Shown here in pieces: positions 49,201 through 55,689 of a stretch of 64,000 nucleotides of DNA. The stretch is from Heligmosomoides polygyrus polygyrus (lineage: Eukaryota > Nematoda > Chromadorea > Rhabditida > Heligmosomidae), in NCBI GenBank assembly GCA_947396885.1, contig OX377204.1, positions 93,382,728-93,446,727 of the forward strand, in the 5' to 3' direction. The translations under genes and the position numbers were made by a program. The notes under the pieces were generated by a model that saw only the letters and a list, made by a program, of their open reading frames with translations, ran no database searches and was not told the DNA's origin. Each line of letters opens with the position of its first letter. The first letter of the stretch is position 1.

Positions 49201-49466
49201 CGCTTACCTCGCTCACTCCTTGCCTCTACGGCAACAAGTGTAAAAAGCCGAACTGCGCTTTCAAACACCCAAAGGTCAGTTTGACTCGTCAACCTTTAGC
49301 CGTTTAGAATGTTCTAGAAGGATTGCCATTGCAGACATGTCACTATGGGACCGCGTGCATGAACGCGAACTGCTACTTCTATCATCCGCCGCTGCCAAAG
49401 CCGACGCTTGGCGCGTCAGTGGCCGCCAAGTATAAATGGAAGGCGGCGTCGAGCGCCAGCGCCTAG
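22231..49466 (+). CDS. sut-2: SUT-2/ZC3H14/Nab2-type nuclear poly(A)-binding CCCH zinc-finger protein, 19 exons
   Basis: Exons: 22231-22272, 26944-27101, 29581-29659, 29757-29847, 34842-35133, 35814-35955, 36067-36170, 36478-36571, 38898-39020, 39084-39220, 42725-42882, 42949-43022, 43100-43178, 43266-43447, 43530-43642, 46570-46720, 49033-49100, 49166-49274 and 49335-49466. They sum to 2328 nt (775 residues plus stop) with matching phase at every junction and GT/AG ends. Residues about 1-80 form the PWI-like N-terminal domain of the family (AAIKAKLEELG, DDELPEYIMVMIANK, EWLFDLFERLQ). Residues about 94-270 are Lys/Glu/Arg-rich, then RS-rich. Five C-X5-C-X4/5-C-X3-H fingers lie at about 601-617, 622-638, 641-656, 715-730 and 734-749, the number known for ZC3H14. 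Family members bind poly(A) RNA and limit tail length in the nucleus; worm SUT-2 modifies tau toxicity. Least certain are the acceptors of exons 9 and 11; a missed small exon between 36571 and 38898 is possible. Confidence 0.93.
22605..23660 (-). pseudogene. mariner transposase relic in sut-2 intron 1
   Basis: The N-terminal HTH part is at 23312-23656 (begins MNRRDFRVIMLYEFKL; includes EDIGVHHSTVFGENGQ) and a WVPHELADEQR block at about 23330. The C-terminal part at 22662-23006 has LLLQDNTRSHTSEI and LPHRQYSPVFSLTDHPFFRS, so the second catalytic Asp is kept and the third-site motif is degraded. Frames are broken between blocks. A mariner-like end begins at 22605 after TA; the other terminus is not clear. 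Confidence 0.85.
23820..24930. repeat. dispersed non-coding repeats in sut-2 intron 1
   Basis: Includes a copy of the GCACTGGTG/GTGAACTGA repeat (about 23825-23980) and a partly inverted second block (about 24380-24620) with a TAGGGGCAGAACACT motif shared with about 27595. Confidence 0.45.
25136..25191. repeat. strong hairpin in sut-2 intron 1
   Basis: GTTCTTTTTGAAGATTT and its exact inverse AAATCTTCAAAAAGAAC are separated by about 20 bases. Confidence 0.8.
25300..25560. repeat. short-period degenerate repeat, family M
   Basis: Runs of roughly 24-28-base units alternating TTTTC/TCTTCC with AAATCAAACTG or similar. Comparable tracts lie at 26190-26325, 50760-50935 and 52090-52240. Confidence 0.55.
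26944..29847 (+). CDS. sut-2: sut-2 exons 2-4: end of N-terminal PWI-like domain and start of charged linker
   Basis: Exon 2 (26944-27101) continues exon 1 in phase 0 and ends at donor GTTAGT inside a Trp codon. Exon 3 (29581-29659) starts after CACTTTAAG and restores that Trp, giving EWLFDLFERLQ, which matches the last helix of the family's N-terminal domain. Exon 4 (29757-29847) is Lys/Asp-rich and leaves one base, as exon 5 requires. The 2.5 kb intron 2 contains a partial J-type repeat and a family-H foldback. Confidence 0.9.
28050..28863. mobile_element. family H foldback element in sut-2 intron 2
   Basis: Left end CTATTGTTCTTCCACGACTC, right end GAGTCGTGAAAGTACAAT. The units contain TGCTGATCACGA, GAGTACGGTAGGT and CGCCCAAACTTC. 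Confidence 0.72.
29054..29208. mobile_element. MITE family G
   Basis: CAGGGGCCGGATTCATCAACG left end with internal AAGCCGCG. The right terminus is eroded (GACCCCAG). Confidence 0.7.
30367..31243. repeat. large foldback element in sut-2 intron 4
   Basis: The left arm (30367-30680) and right arm (30930-31243) are inverted copies: TGCTTGTTATAATTT against AAATTATAACAAGTA, CACTACGGCTTGC against GCAAGTCGTAGTG, GATTGTGCATGGGCTGAATG against CATTCAGCCCATGTACAATC. The spacer is about 250 bp; no coding. Confidence 0.8.
31701..32103. mobile_element. foldback MITE family I, inside the CR1 relic
   Basis: About 115-bp terminal inverted repeats (ACTATCTCAACGGTAGGTCG at the outer edge; GGCAGAATCGCCTCTCTCTG further in) enclose a GC-rich centre that is itself palindromic. 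Confidence 0.82.
32254..33513 (+). mobile_element. mariner-family DNA transposon, 1.26 kb, inside the CR1 relic
   Basis: Ends TTAGGTTGGAAAAAAAGTCT / GACTTTTTTTCCAACCTAA with TA on each side (32252-32253, 33514-33515). Transposase parts: HTH region at 32400-32560, WSGRPTGLDD and VSHRIVGIHLKNLG at about 32620-32770, catalytic C-terminus at 33007-33375 (ILHDDAKPRVAR; PPYSPDLAPTDYHLFRAL). At least one frameshift near 32600 and a stop near 33008 make it non-autonomous as it stands. Confidence 0.9.
34842..35955 (+). CDS. sut-2: sut-2 exons 5-6: charged coiled-coil-like and RS-rich segment
   Basis: Exon 5 (34842-35133) encodes about 97 residues dominated by Lys, Glu and Arg, with repeated ERQREER-like heptads that would form a long charged helix. 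Its frame closes with TGA immediately after the donor GTGAGC, so splicing is required. Exon 6 (35814-35955) adds an Arg/Ser-rich stretch (RRSRSRSRTW) ending VEERNKK. RS-rich regions in this family fit nuclear localisation and contact with splicing or export factors; that role is inferred. Confidence 0.88.
36220..36362. mobile_element. MITE family O in sut-2 intron 7
   Basis: GTGAGCAGCATTG at the left and CAATGCTGCTCAC at the right. Related copies lie at 38343-38522 and 58733-58866. Confidence 0.65.
36680..36810. mobile_element. Tourist-like MITE family A in sut-2 intron 8
   Basis: GGCCCCGTTTATACTTTCGG left end and the inverse, flanked by TAA (36677-36679, 36811-36813). Confidence 0.88.
36814..37210. 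mobile_element. Tourist-like MITE family C, very GC-rich
   Basis: Ends AGCCCCTTTCATACTCGT / ACGAGTATGAAAGGGGCT flanked by TAA (36811-36813, 37211-37213). The interior is dominated by GCC/GGC repeats and forms a long palindrome, which creates several spurious open frames. It shares its left TAA with the adjoining family A copy. Confidence 0.85.
37444..37600. mobile_element. Tourist-like MITE family B in sut-2 intron 8
   Basis: GGGCCTGTTAATACTGCG left end, CGCGAAGTATGAACAGGTCC right end, TAA on each side (37441-37443, 37601-37603). Confidence 0.85.
38343..38522. mobile_element. MITE family O in sut-2 intron 8
   Basis: GTGAGCAGCATTGAGAGG left end and CCCAATGCTGCCCTCCTTCG right end; a TTGGTTATGATTGGCTGGCG motif is shared with the copy at 36220. 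Confidence 0.65.
39320..39613 (+). mobile_element. tRNA-derived SINE, clean copy with 12-bp target duplication
   Basis: Starts GGGCACGTGTAGCGCAGTCG (A box). A B-box-like GGCTCGGATTTCCC follows about 60 bases in, then a roughly 180-bp unrelated body and a (TCCTTTA)n tail. TATTTGCTCTAT flanks it at 39308-39319 and 39614-39625, direct proof of retroposition. Located in sut-2 intron 10. Confidence 0.92.
39758..39918. mobile_element. MITE family G-related
   Basis: GAGGCCGGATTATCAAC / GTTGATGAATCAGGCCTC ends; the interior contains a GGGTAT/ATACCC inverted pair as in the copy at 51549. Confidence 0.65.
39963..40269 (-). mobile_element. tRNA-derived SINE, clean copy with 13-bp target duplication
   Basis: Inverted relative to the 39320 copy and very similar to it. 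The tail (AAGGATAAAGGAT repeats) is at 39963-39995 and the head at 40269. ATCGATGAACCAT occurs at 39950-39962 and 40270-40282. Confidence 0.92.
40732..41964 (-). mobile_element. mariner-family DNA transposon in sut-2 intron 10
   Basis: Outer ends TTAGCTTGTCCGGAAAGTTT and AGCTGGACAACCTAA are inverted repeats. Transposase on the minus strand: N-terminus at 41820 down (RTANEAHRFLQETV; CFNWCCKFDNGDESLED), C-terminus at 40838-41101 (MDNTRPHTPKNT; PPPSYSSDHAPSDHHIFKSL). Frameshifts occur between blocks, and the third catalytic position lies in a degraded SSDHAPSDHH motif. Confidence 0.88.
43530..49466 (+). CDS. sut-2: sut-2 exons 15-19: five CCCH zinc fingers and C-terminus
   Basis: Exon 15 (43530-43642) carries finger 1 (CRFWPACRQGENCSYTH). 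The split Ile codon joins it to exon 16 (46570-46720), which holds finger 2 (CSFGSRCLYIH, whose first Cys is in exon 15) and finger 3 (CRFDRKCINPGCPYTH). Exon 17 is a Pro/Ala linker. Exon 18 holds finger 4 (CLYGNKCKKPNCAFKH) and exon 19 finger 5 (CHYGTACMNANCYFYH), then a basic tail and TAG at 49464-49466. All Cys and His ligands are present. Intron 15 contains an entire mariner element. Confidence 0.94.
43766..45034 (+). mobile_element. mariner-family DNA transposon in sut-2 intron 15
   Basis: Ends TTAGGCTGTAACGAATTAAA / TTATTTCGTTACAACCTAA with TA on both sides (43764-43765, 45035-45036). The N-terminal half of the transposase is intact at 43953-44396 (begins MDKRVIRGIYLYEFKL; WVPHELSEEQRNRR). 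A stop at about 44394 and a frameshift break the first catalytic block. The C-terminal half is at 44598-44957 (LLLHDNARPHVA; SPDLSPTDYHFFKH, the D34D pair). Confidence 0.92.
45060..45260. repeat. possible second mariner terminus fragment
   Basis: TTAGGTTGGCCAGAAAGTCC at 45060 resembles a mariner 5' end, but no transposase follows. Confidence 0.4.
45697..45829. mobile_element. Tourist-like MITE family A in sut-2 intron 15
   Basis: GGCCCTGTTTATACTTC / GAAGTATAAACGGGGCC flanked by TAA (45694-45696, 45830-45832). Confidence 0.9.
46192..46290 (+). repeat. tRNA-like repeat (family N), partial
   Basis: GTGCAATGGCGCAGAGCATT (A-box-like) then GTATGAGTCCCGTCTGGCGC, continuing into CTAGAGTTTTGATCACAGC. 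This matches the minus-strand arrangement in the foldback at 51347-51489. Confidence 0.5.
47130..48035. repeat. tandem repeat array in sut-2 intron 16
   Basis: Four diverged units with the order CCCTGGGGTAGTCGAGGTCG, AACACGAATCTGAAGT, GTATCGATCGCC, AATCGATATTGATC and ATACCCAGACGTCTTCTACC. The array is interrupted by a MITE at about 47295-47500. Confidence 0.7.
47295..47500. mobile_element. MITE family L inside the intron 16 array
   Basis: Inverted ends CAGGAGGTACACCCGCCC / GGGCGGGTGTACCTCCTG, continuing imperfectly inward (CTGCTGGGGAGCGTG against ACGCCTCCCAGCAG). Confidence 0.78.
48281..48513. mobile_element. Tourist-like MITE family B, long variant
   Basis: GGGCCTGTTCAAACTTCGCG / CGCGAAGTATGAACAGGCCC; the arms contain GAGCGACAAGAGCGAC runs. 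The left flank TGA and right flank TAA are near-identical target copies. Confidence 0.82.
48796..48925. mobile_element. Tourist-like MITE family D, uninterrupted copy
   Basis: GGCCTGGTTTATACTTACG / AACTATAAACCAGGGC flanked by TAA (48793-48795, 48926-48928). The interior GATATCGATTTTTCGCGCCG is shared with the D copy at 2439. Confidence 0.87.
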
Positions 49467-49491
49467 TGATCGCCGGAGATGTTATGTGTAC

Positions 49492-49497
49492 AATAAA
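49492..49497 (+). terminator. polyadenylation signal of sut-2
   Basis: A canonical AATAAA lies 26 bases after the stop codon, so the 3' UTR would be very short (about 45 nt), which is common in nematodes. Confidence 0.75.
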
Positions 49498-49671
49498 GTA
49501 GGAAAAATCGTCGTTACTTGATGATCTATTAAGTATTTTCTGAAAGTATATAAGCGGAATGAAAGTTTACACAGGTTGTCTCAATAAAAAACTGACGTTT
49601 GCACCTTGAGGAACTATAAATGTTGAGTATTGAAGCAATAGAGTTTGGCACGTGGTTTTAGAGGCGTAGTT

Positions 49672-50075
49672 GGATCTATCCTAATCGGGGGGGGGCACAT
49701 AACTAAAAACCATGCTACAGAATGACTAAGGATTCACGGAGCACCCTAAAGAGAACAAAGCAGGATCTAAAAACAAACAAACAAATGAGCAATTAAGCAA
49801 TGAACAGGAAAAATCGCTGCGGTTTCAAAGAGAGCAAACGCATACACCGCTGAGCGCCGCCTTACATGTTATAACGGGATCTATCATGTGAGGGAGGCGC
49901 TTAATGCCGCTTGCGGCGTATTGTCCTCCGCCTGACATGTTATAACCCGCATCCACCATGGTGGGGGGGGGCACACATCGATTCCGAACCGTGGTGAATT
50001 TTTTGTTTTATTTTTGCTGTATTTTTTTTGTGAATTTTGTCAGCTAGGCCCTGTTTTGCCCTCTAATCTATACGT
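49672..50075. mobile_element. foldback MITE family J, diverged
   Basis: TGGATCTATCCTAATCGGGG left end plus two ACATGTTATAACSSG motifs. The right end is eroded. Confidence 0.6.
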
Positions 50076-50227
50076 TTTCCGCTGCGCAGGAGTAAAAGAA
50101 TCATATCGATTAATGAGTGCGAAAAATCGATATTGGAGGGTTTTGTACTGACGCGTAGTCGCTGCGCCGTTCAAGTATAAACGCTGTCCTAAAACGTAGA
50201 ATAACTATATAGAGGACATCCTGAGGT

Positions 50228-50640
50228 GGGGCGCGTGTAGCGCAGTTGAACGAGGTGCCGGCTGTCGCGTGCAGCCAAAACAAGGTTCCTGGTTCGGATC
50301 TCCCGCCCAGGCCAACCAAGCCTTCCATCACTAAGGGCGTGGTGAATTGGTACCAGACTTGTTTGGGAAGGATGAAGCGCTGACTTATTGATCGGCTGGC
50401 CACCGCAAGTCATTTTATGGCCAAGTACGCATTTGAAGCGCCTTCACGACTTTTCTTAGGCCCCGTTTATACTTCGACGCCGAGCGACGCGACGCCACGT
50501 ATAGTGGCGATATTGATTGAGCGACTCGATCGATCAATTTGGCCACTTTACATCCCGTCGCCTCGCTCGACGTCGGTAATATAAAAGGGACCTTAGAAGA
50601 AGAATGCGTGGCGCATCCCGAAAAAAATTGAGTAACTTCG
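50228..50640 (+). mobile_element. tRNA-derived SINE split by a MITE A insertion
   Basis: Head GGGCGCGTGTAGCGCAGTTG and a well-preserved B box (GGTTCGGATCTCCC), body to 50458, then MITE A, then the rest of the body (GAAGAAGAATGCGTGGCGCA) to about 50640. It therefore predates that MITE insertion. Confidence 0.85.
50459..50592. mobile_element. Tourist-like MITE family A, inserted in a SINE
   Basis: GGCCCCGTTTATACTTCGAC left end, ATAAAAGGGACC right end, TTA on each side (50456-50458, 50593-50595). The SINE consensus is continuous across the site. Confidence 0.9.
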
Positions 50641-50759
50641 GATGCTCTATGCCCTTAAAAAACTAAAGGCAATTCCAAATTCTATGAATGGCTTCAAAAG
50701 TGGCGTGACATTAAGAGTTTTCGGGTGCAATTCTAGTTGGGTGAGGGGACGTGTTCACC

Positions 50760-50935
50760 GTTTTCACAACTTGGCACTGCTAAAATCAAAACGGACACTT
50801 TTAAAAGCAAATTGGGCACCTTTAGATTCGAACTGGATGCTTTTCAAATAGAATTCGACACTCTTCTAAGCAAGCTTGACGGTTTTGAAGTGAAAGTGAA
50901 CATATTCGATGTCAAAACGACTGTCGATTCAACAT
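50760..50935. repeat. short-period degenerate repeat, family M
   Basis: Successive units around AAATCAAAACGGACACTTTT, GCAAATTGGGCACCTTT, GAACTGGATGCTTTT and GAATTCGACACTCTT. Confidence 0.6.
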
Positions 50936-51346
50936 AAAATAGGGACCTCAAGAAGCCTGTAATACTGCTTTACCCCAAGAAAATTTAATATGACTTTCCT
51001 TGGATTTATTTAATTCACCTGTCCAGACAAAATGAATTGTTATGAAATTTTTAGTTAAAGTAGGCGCGTTTGAAGGGCCATTTCACTGCTGCTCAGGAAA
51101 ATAGCACTTTTTCATTGTAGTGCCGTAGGAGGTCACGCCATGCAATTGTCTAGCTGGTTGCGATTTTTATTCGATTGATAGCAAGGATATATCCGTGTGG
51201 AGTTACGCAGTTGCCAACAGGGTGTAACAGAAGCAAATATAAAGGAAATAGCGTCACTTTGTCGATTCAAGTAAGCAGCAGTTACACTATGAATCAAAGG
51301 ATACAAATCAGTTTCCTTTAAGCCTCAAATGAATGGTATCGAGGTT

Positions 51347-51489
51347 GTAAGCTGCCATAACGATGTTTTCTTGCGATCAAAACTCTAGCGCCAGGCGGGA
51401 ATCGAACCCGTACCTCCCTCTAACCGAGCGGGAATGCTCTACGCCATTAGAAGTTTTGATCTCAACAAAACGTCGTTATGGCAGCTTAC
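51347..51489 (-). repeat. tRNA-like sequence enclosed by inverted repeats (family N)
   Basis: About 40-bp arms GTAAGCTGCCATAACGATG / CGTCGTTATGGCAGCTTAC surround a minus-strand tRNA-like core with A-box-like TAATGGCGTAGAGC and an excellent B box GGGTTCGATTCCCG. The acceptor ends do not pair and the anticodon arm is not canonical, so it is not scored as a functional tRNA gene. Confidence 0.65.
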
Positions 51490-51548
51490 AATCAAAGGAT
51501 ATTCGTGTCGTCCTGGAGGAGTGCATAGAACAATCCCTTCTTTTAGCT

Positions 51549-51903
51549 CTGGGCCCGGATTCATCAACGCGCATACCCATGGGTATGATGGGTATAGGTG
51601 GTGGACATACCCACGATTCATGATAAACCTTACCCGCAAAATCGTGGGTATATCAGCGGGTAGAGAAAACCCTCCGATCGGGTATATAGATGTGGGTACA
51701 TCCATATACCCGCGACTTATTCGCGCCCCATTGACAAAATGGCGCTCCAGTGAGGATCAGCTGCTCTTGCGAGAGGTTTAGTTGTACCTACCCCTGATTC
51801 CTTTCATGAATACGAATCGTACCCACTACCCACTACTGGTAGTGGGTACGATTCCCTTACGGTATCTCTACCTATACCCATTACTTGATGAATCCGGGCC
51901 CTG
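51549..51903. mobile_element. MITE family G, long variant
   Basis: GGGCCCGGATTCATCAACGC / TTGATGAATCCGGGCCC ends. The interior has many GGGTAT/ATACCC inverted repeats, including a perfect palindrome around ACCCACTACC. Confidence 0.78.
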
Positions 51904-52089
51904 GACGTGCTGAAATTCTATCGCTTTAAATAAGCTGCAGTCATTATTTTTCCTTGAGAATGAAACTTTTATAAATTCTCAAACAGTGTGCTTGTTTAGA
52001 GATGAATAAAAAATTTCAAAGATTTTTTTTGGAGACTGCAAAGATATTTATGCCATATTTTTCATAGACAATCTTTAGGAACCTTCTTG

Positions 52090-52240
52090 GAGAGACGTTA
52101 GTTTAATTTGAAAAGCGCTCTTTACCTGGAACATTTTCAGCTTAGTTTGAAACCGTCTAGGCTGCTTAGAAGAGTGTCCAGTTCGACTAGAAAAGTGTCC
52201 AATTTGATCTGAAAATGGTATAGAACCCTCGAAGGTATGA
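52090..52240. repeat. short-period degenerate repeat, family M (inverse orientation)
   Basis: Units such as AGTTTAATTTGAAAAGCG, AGTTTGAAACCGTC and GAAAAGTGTCCAATTTGATC, the reverse complement style of the 50760 tract. Confidence 0.55.
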
Positions 52241-52844
52241 TGGTTGAATATAGAACGAAGCTGTCTCGTAGCGCAGTAGAAGTAGAACAGATTTTCACCC
52301 GGCAGTGGTGAAATGAAGTACACCTTGTTTTGTAGGCAAAAAGTCAAAGTTAGACATTGATTTGAAATGTATAATTCAGTGTACTTTTTGTATAATTTAA
52401 AATTTAGTATAATTTTCTTCTACCCATCTTGAGGTACAGGATGTAAAAGGTAACGTTAAATTGTAATGACTAGAAGCCACTTAGACTCGAGATGCTGTTC
52501 GACGAACTAACCTAAGACGTGGTTACCAACATTGCGTAGTTTATATCGATTTGACTATAGAAAACCGTAAGATATAGTCCATGGTTAAGACGTCGCACAA
52601 CGCACCAGTAGGAGACTATTAATTTCGATTAGGACGCGAGAGTAATCGATATCTGTGACTTTCGCCACAACCACTCGTGCGGTGAATTAGGTATAAACGT
52701 CGTTGTTGAAAAGAACTTTTACAATACCGGCCGGATCCTTTAGCCTTTGGACGGAAAAAGCGCAAGAAACGTCTTTTCTGCCGTTGTTTTAAAAGCGCTG
52801 CTGAGATAATTACACCAAAGATCACGTCCTGAATATAGCTAAAT

Positions 52845-52915
52845 TAACAAAATTCGAATTAACATTTAACAAAAATCGAATTAACATTTAACAAAAATTA
52901 ACAAATTTTTAACAT
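52845..52915. repeat. 24-bp tandem repeat
   Basis: About three units of AACATTTAACAAAAATCGAA. Confidence 0.8.
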
Positions 52916-54440
52916 TTACGGGGCGTTTTTCCCCTTTATCGGACAGAGCATTCGATACTGATCCCATAGATCAGTTTTATTTTTCAAGGCACGCAGTTTG
53001 AAGAGCACTATCAAAAAGTGACGGGCAGATGTTTTTGCGCACTTTCCGCTTCGAGACCAAAAATACGACAGGTATTGTAGATAATCACAAATGCTGGAGC
53101 TTAAGGTCTGTTCATAGTCCGCGGCAAAAGCGGCACCGACATGTCGCTCGTGCGACAGCGCGACAAAATCGATATGTATGCTTTGCACGAGCGGCTCAGT
53201 CGCTCCTATCGCCTTTGTTTTTCCTTATTAAAGTCTTCATATTGATGACAAAAGCGGCAAGACTTCGATGCTGAGGTGCTTACCCAGAGCTGACCTTGGG
53301 TAAGGTGAAGTCCTTTTCCGCACTAACCAGATCGCTTAGAACTCGATTTCACCTGAGGTTGTTCATTGAAATGGAGGTTTATGCTGTCATTAAAGCGGTT
53401 CGTCCAGAAGACCGTATTTATACAGGGGCGAGATGCAAGCAGCCAATCACAGACCTCGACTAGCAAAACAGTGTGATTAGCTGACGCCTCCCTTGGGTAT
53501 AACCAGGGAGAACTCACTGCTTGTATCACTAAAGGAGTCCGAGTAGCTTCCACACCAAAACCCAACCGTCTATACTCCAGTTTCTGTAGCTTTTAACCCA
53601 TATAAACCCCCAATAAGGTACAGGGGCGGGTGCGGAAATGCAGTTTAGATACTCAAGGTGTGCACACAGTTTTTAGCGAAACAACCTCTTCATTATATGT
53701 TTAGCTCCACATTTATCCTATCAAATGTGTGATGTGTTGCATTGTTCTAAGGGTCTTTGGTGTCGTCTGCTCGCGTCCACACGCGTATCCCGTCATGTTC
53801 TGCTACCTGGGTATTTCCTCCTTCAGAAGTCGTACGTCGCGATCGATGTCAATCGTAACTTATCTCGTGAGTAGGCGTGGCTGTTGTTTGCTGTTGATGT
53901 TCTTCTGCCTTTGAATATGCTATCCAGGAATAAAGTGTTAATAAATAAAGCACTTGTTACAAGCACTGGGACATTAGAGAAGTTTAAAGGGCTGCTCATG
54001 CTGAGAAGTCGCATTTGGGCGCGACAGAACAAACCAAGTTTGGAGAATGTAGGAGTCATATTTTTGAATATTTCTACTCCAGAATGGACGCCTCTTCTAA
54101 CACATTTTCCGGCTATGGCAGAAGCCCCTCCCAAAAAAAAACACCAAATATATGATTGTGAAGGAGTGATCAACTGTAATTCCCTTATCAAGTGTTAAGG
54201 AGTGGCCATATGTGCTTTCCATGCCGAGTGTTGATCGAGTTCTTGTACTTAAGCGTCCTACAGGTCCTCGCTCGAAATCTTCGCGCGCTACCGTAACTCC
54301 ACGACTATAGAAGACGTCAGCTAGTATAAACATTCTAAGCGGACACTGTTCTCCGGCCATCCCAGTGGTCGACAACGTTGACTTAAATTCGACTTGAAAA
54401 TTACGAGAATAAAAAGCCTTGGGTGCAAGGCTTCTCATTT
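52916..54440. other. mostly unassigned sequence with a partial MITE B
   Basis: A partial family B end (GGTCTGTTCATAGTCCGCGG after TAA) begins at 53105 and runs to about 53213. The remaining open frames (for example 53884-54198) have no splice or family support. Confidence 0.35.
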
Positions 54441-54827
54441 TTCTAACCGACGTTAAAGAAACTGAGAGTGGTCGTCAATTCCCTGTGGAAGTTCCCTGTG
54501 TGTCGTCGCGGTGAGCGGTCGGTCATTCAGCCGCTCCTGTCCAACCCACCGCCTGTCTACTCTTCCAACTCCTGCTACATATTCTCTGAGGCTCTACCCC
54601 TGCAATAGAAGGACGTGGCTAGCACCGTGGTGGCGAGGTGCGAACAACTTCGAAATAAGCCACCAAATAAGGTTATTTATTATTGTTGTTCGTCCGTTGC
54701 GTGCGTGGCGGTCTGTCGATAATCAATTGGAGATCGCTGCGCGTCCTTTCGCTGATCTTGGGCAAGCTAAGTATCCTCGTGGCTGGGAACTGAACTGATA
54801 ACCGCATAGCCACCTAAAACGGTCCTT

Positions 54828-55664
54828 ATGGCTTCTGCTCCGGTTCCGAACATCACAGAAACTCCTCGTTTCTCGATTCCTGTTCAGGAAAGGCCGCACA
54901 AGCGTCTTCATTTCGACCTCGATTGTTCTCCTGAGTCGTCGACAAATTTCGATCGAGATGTCGACCTTCTTCTCAACGACAGCAGCCTGCCTCAACACCT
55001 ACGTTCGATTATAGCACTTCTTCTGGAGGATAGGAAAAAGCTAACTGCAGTGTTGGATCGCAACCACGAATTGACTGAAGAAAATCGATTTCTTAGAGCT
55101 GAAAACGAAGCGCTAAAAAAGTCTGTTGTGCTTTCTCAATCCACTATCCCTAGTCGACCTCCCAGTTCATCCACTCCTCTCCCTCCATCCGCAACCTCGC
55201 CTCCGCTACCTTTTGAAGATGTCGAACGTTCCCGTTGCGTTGTTGTAGCAGGGCTCGCAGAAAGCTCTGCAGCCGTTCCTTCTACTCGTTCTATTCATGA
55301 CCTCACATGCATACGTCAAATAATGGACTTTTTAGGAATTGAATGTTATCCTGTAAGCATTTTTCGTATGGGGCGTCCAAATGCCTCACACCCACGGTTG
55401 TTGAAAATCCTTCTCCCAAGCTCTTTCTTCGCACAATTGATGCTCAGACGCGCACCTCAACTTAAGCACTCTATATTTCGTGGAATTTACCTTCGTCCGT
55501 CGCTTCCGAAGCATGAAAGAGACCGGCTCCGGGCAGAACGTTTAGCTCGCCATGGAGCTGCCTCGTCTGCATTTAGTTCTCAAGCAGTCCATCAACCCAT
55601 CTTAAATCCTGCATCTAGTTCTGTTAGCCTTCCAAATCGTAATGGCAGTTCGGAAAACGCATAA
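54828..55664 (+). CDS. CR1 ORF1 protein (coiled coil plus RNA-binding-like domain)
   Basis: An intact 278-residue frame. Residues about 62-105 form a heptad-like coiled coil (ELTEENRFLRAENEALKKS), followed by a Ser/Pro-rich linker (about 108-135). A folded C-terminal half (about 136-255) starts RCVVVAGLAESS and includes IFRMGRPNASHPRLLKILL and HERDRLRAERLARHG, resembling the RRM-like nucleic-acid chaperone region of LINE ORF1 proteins. It would coat the element's RNA. The frame is followed after a few bases by the ORF2 reading frame, which already runs open in a different frame across the ORF1 stop. Confidence 0.82.
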   Translation: MASAPVPNITETPRFSIPVQERPHKRLHFDLDCSPESSTNFDRDVDLLLNDSSLPQHLRSIIALLLEDRKKLTAVLDRNHELTEENRFLRAENEALKKSVVLSQSTIPSRPPSSSTPLPPSATSPPLPFEDVERSRCVVVAGLAESSAAVPSTRSIHDLTCIRQIMDFLGIECYPVSIFRMGRPNASHPRLLKILLPSSFFAQLMLRRAPQLKHSIFRGIYLRPSLPKHERDRLRAERLARHGAASSAFSSQAVHQPILNPASSSVSLPNRNGSSENA

Positions 55665-55689
55665 CCTTTCATCGGGAATGTGCAAGGCC

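Noticed and set aside
51390..51455. tRNA gene on the minus strand
   Set aside because: The B box is good, but the acceptor stem does not pair and the anticodon arm is not standard.
53884..54438. Overlapping 104- and 113-residue frames upstream of the CR1
   Set aside because: No start context, splice sites or family resemblance; they lie on opposite strands over the same DNA.
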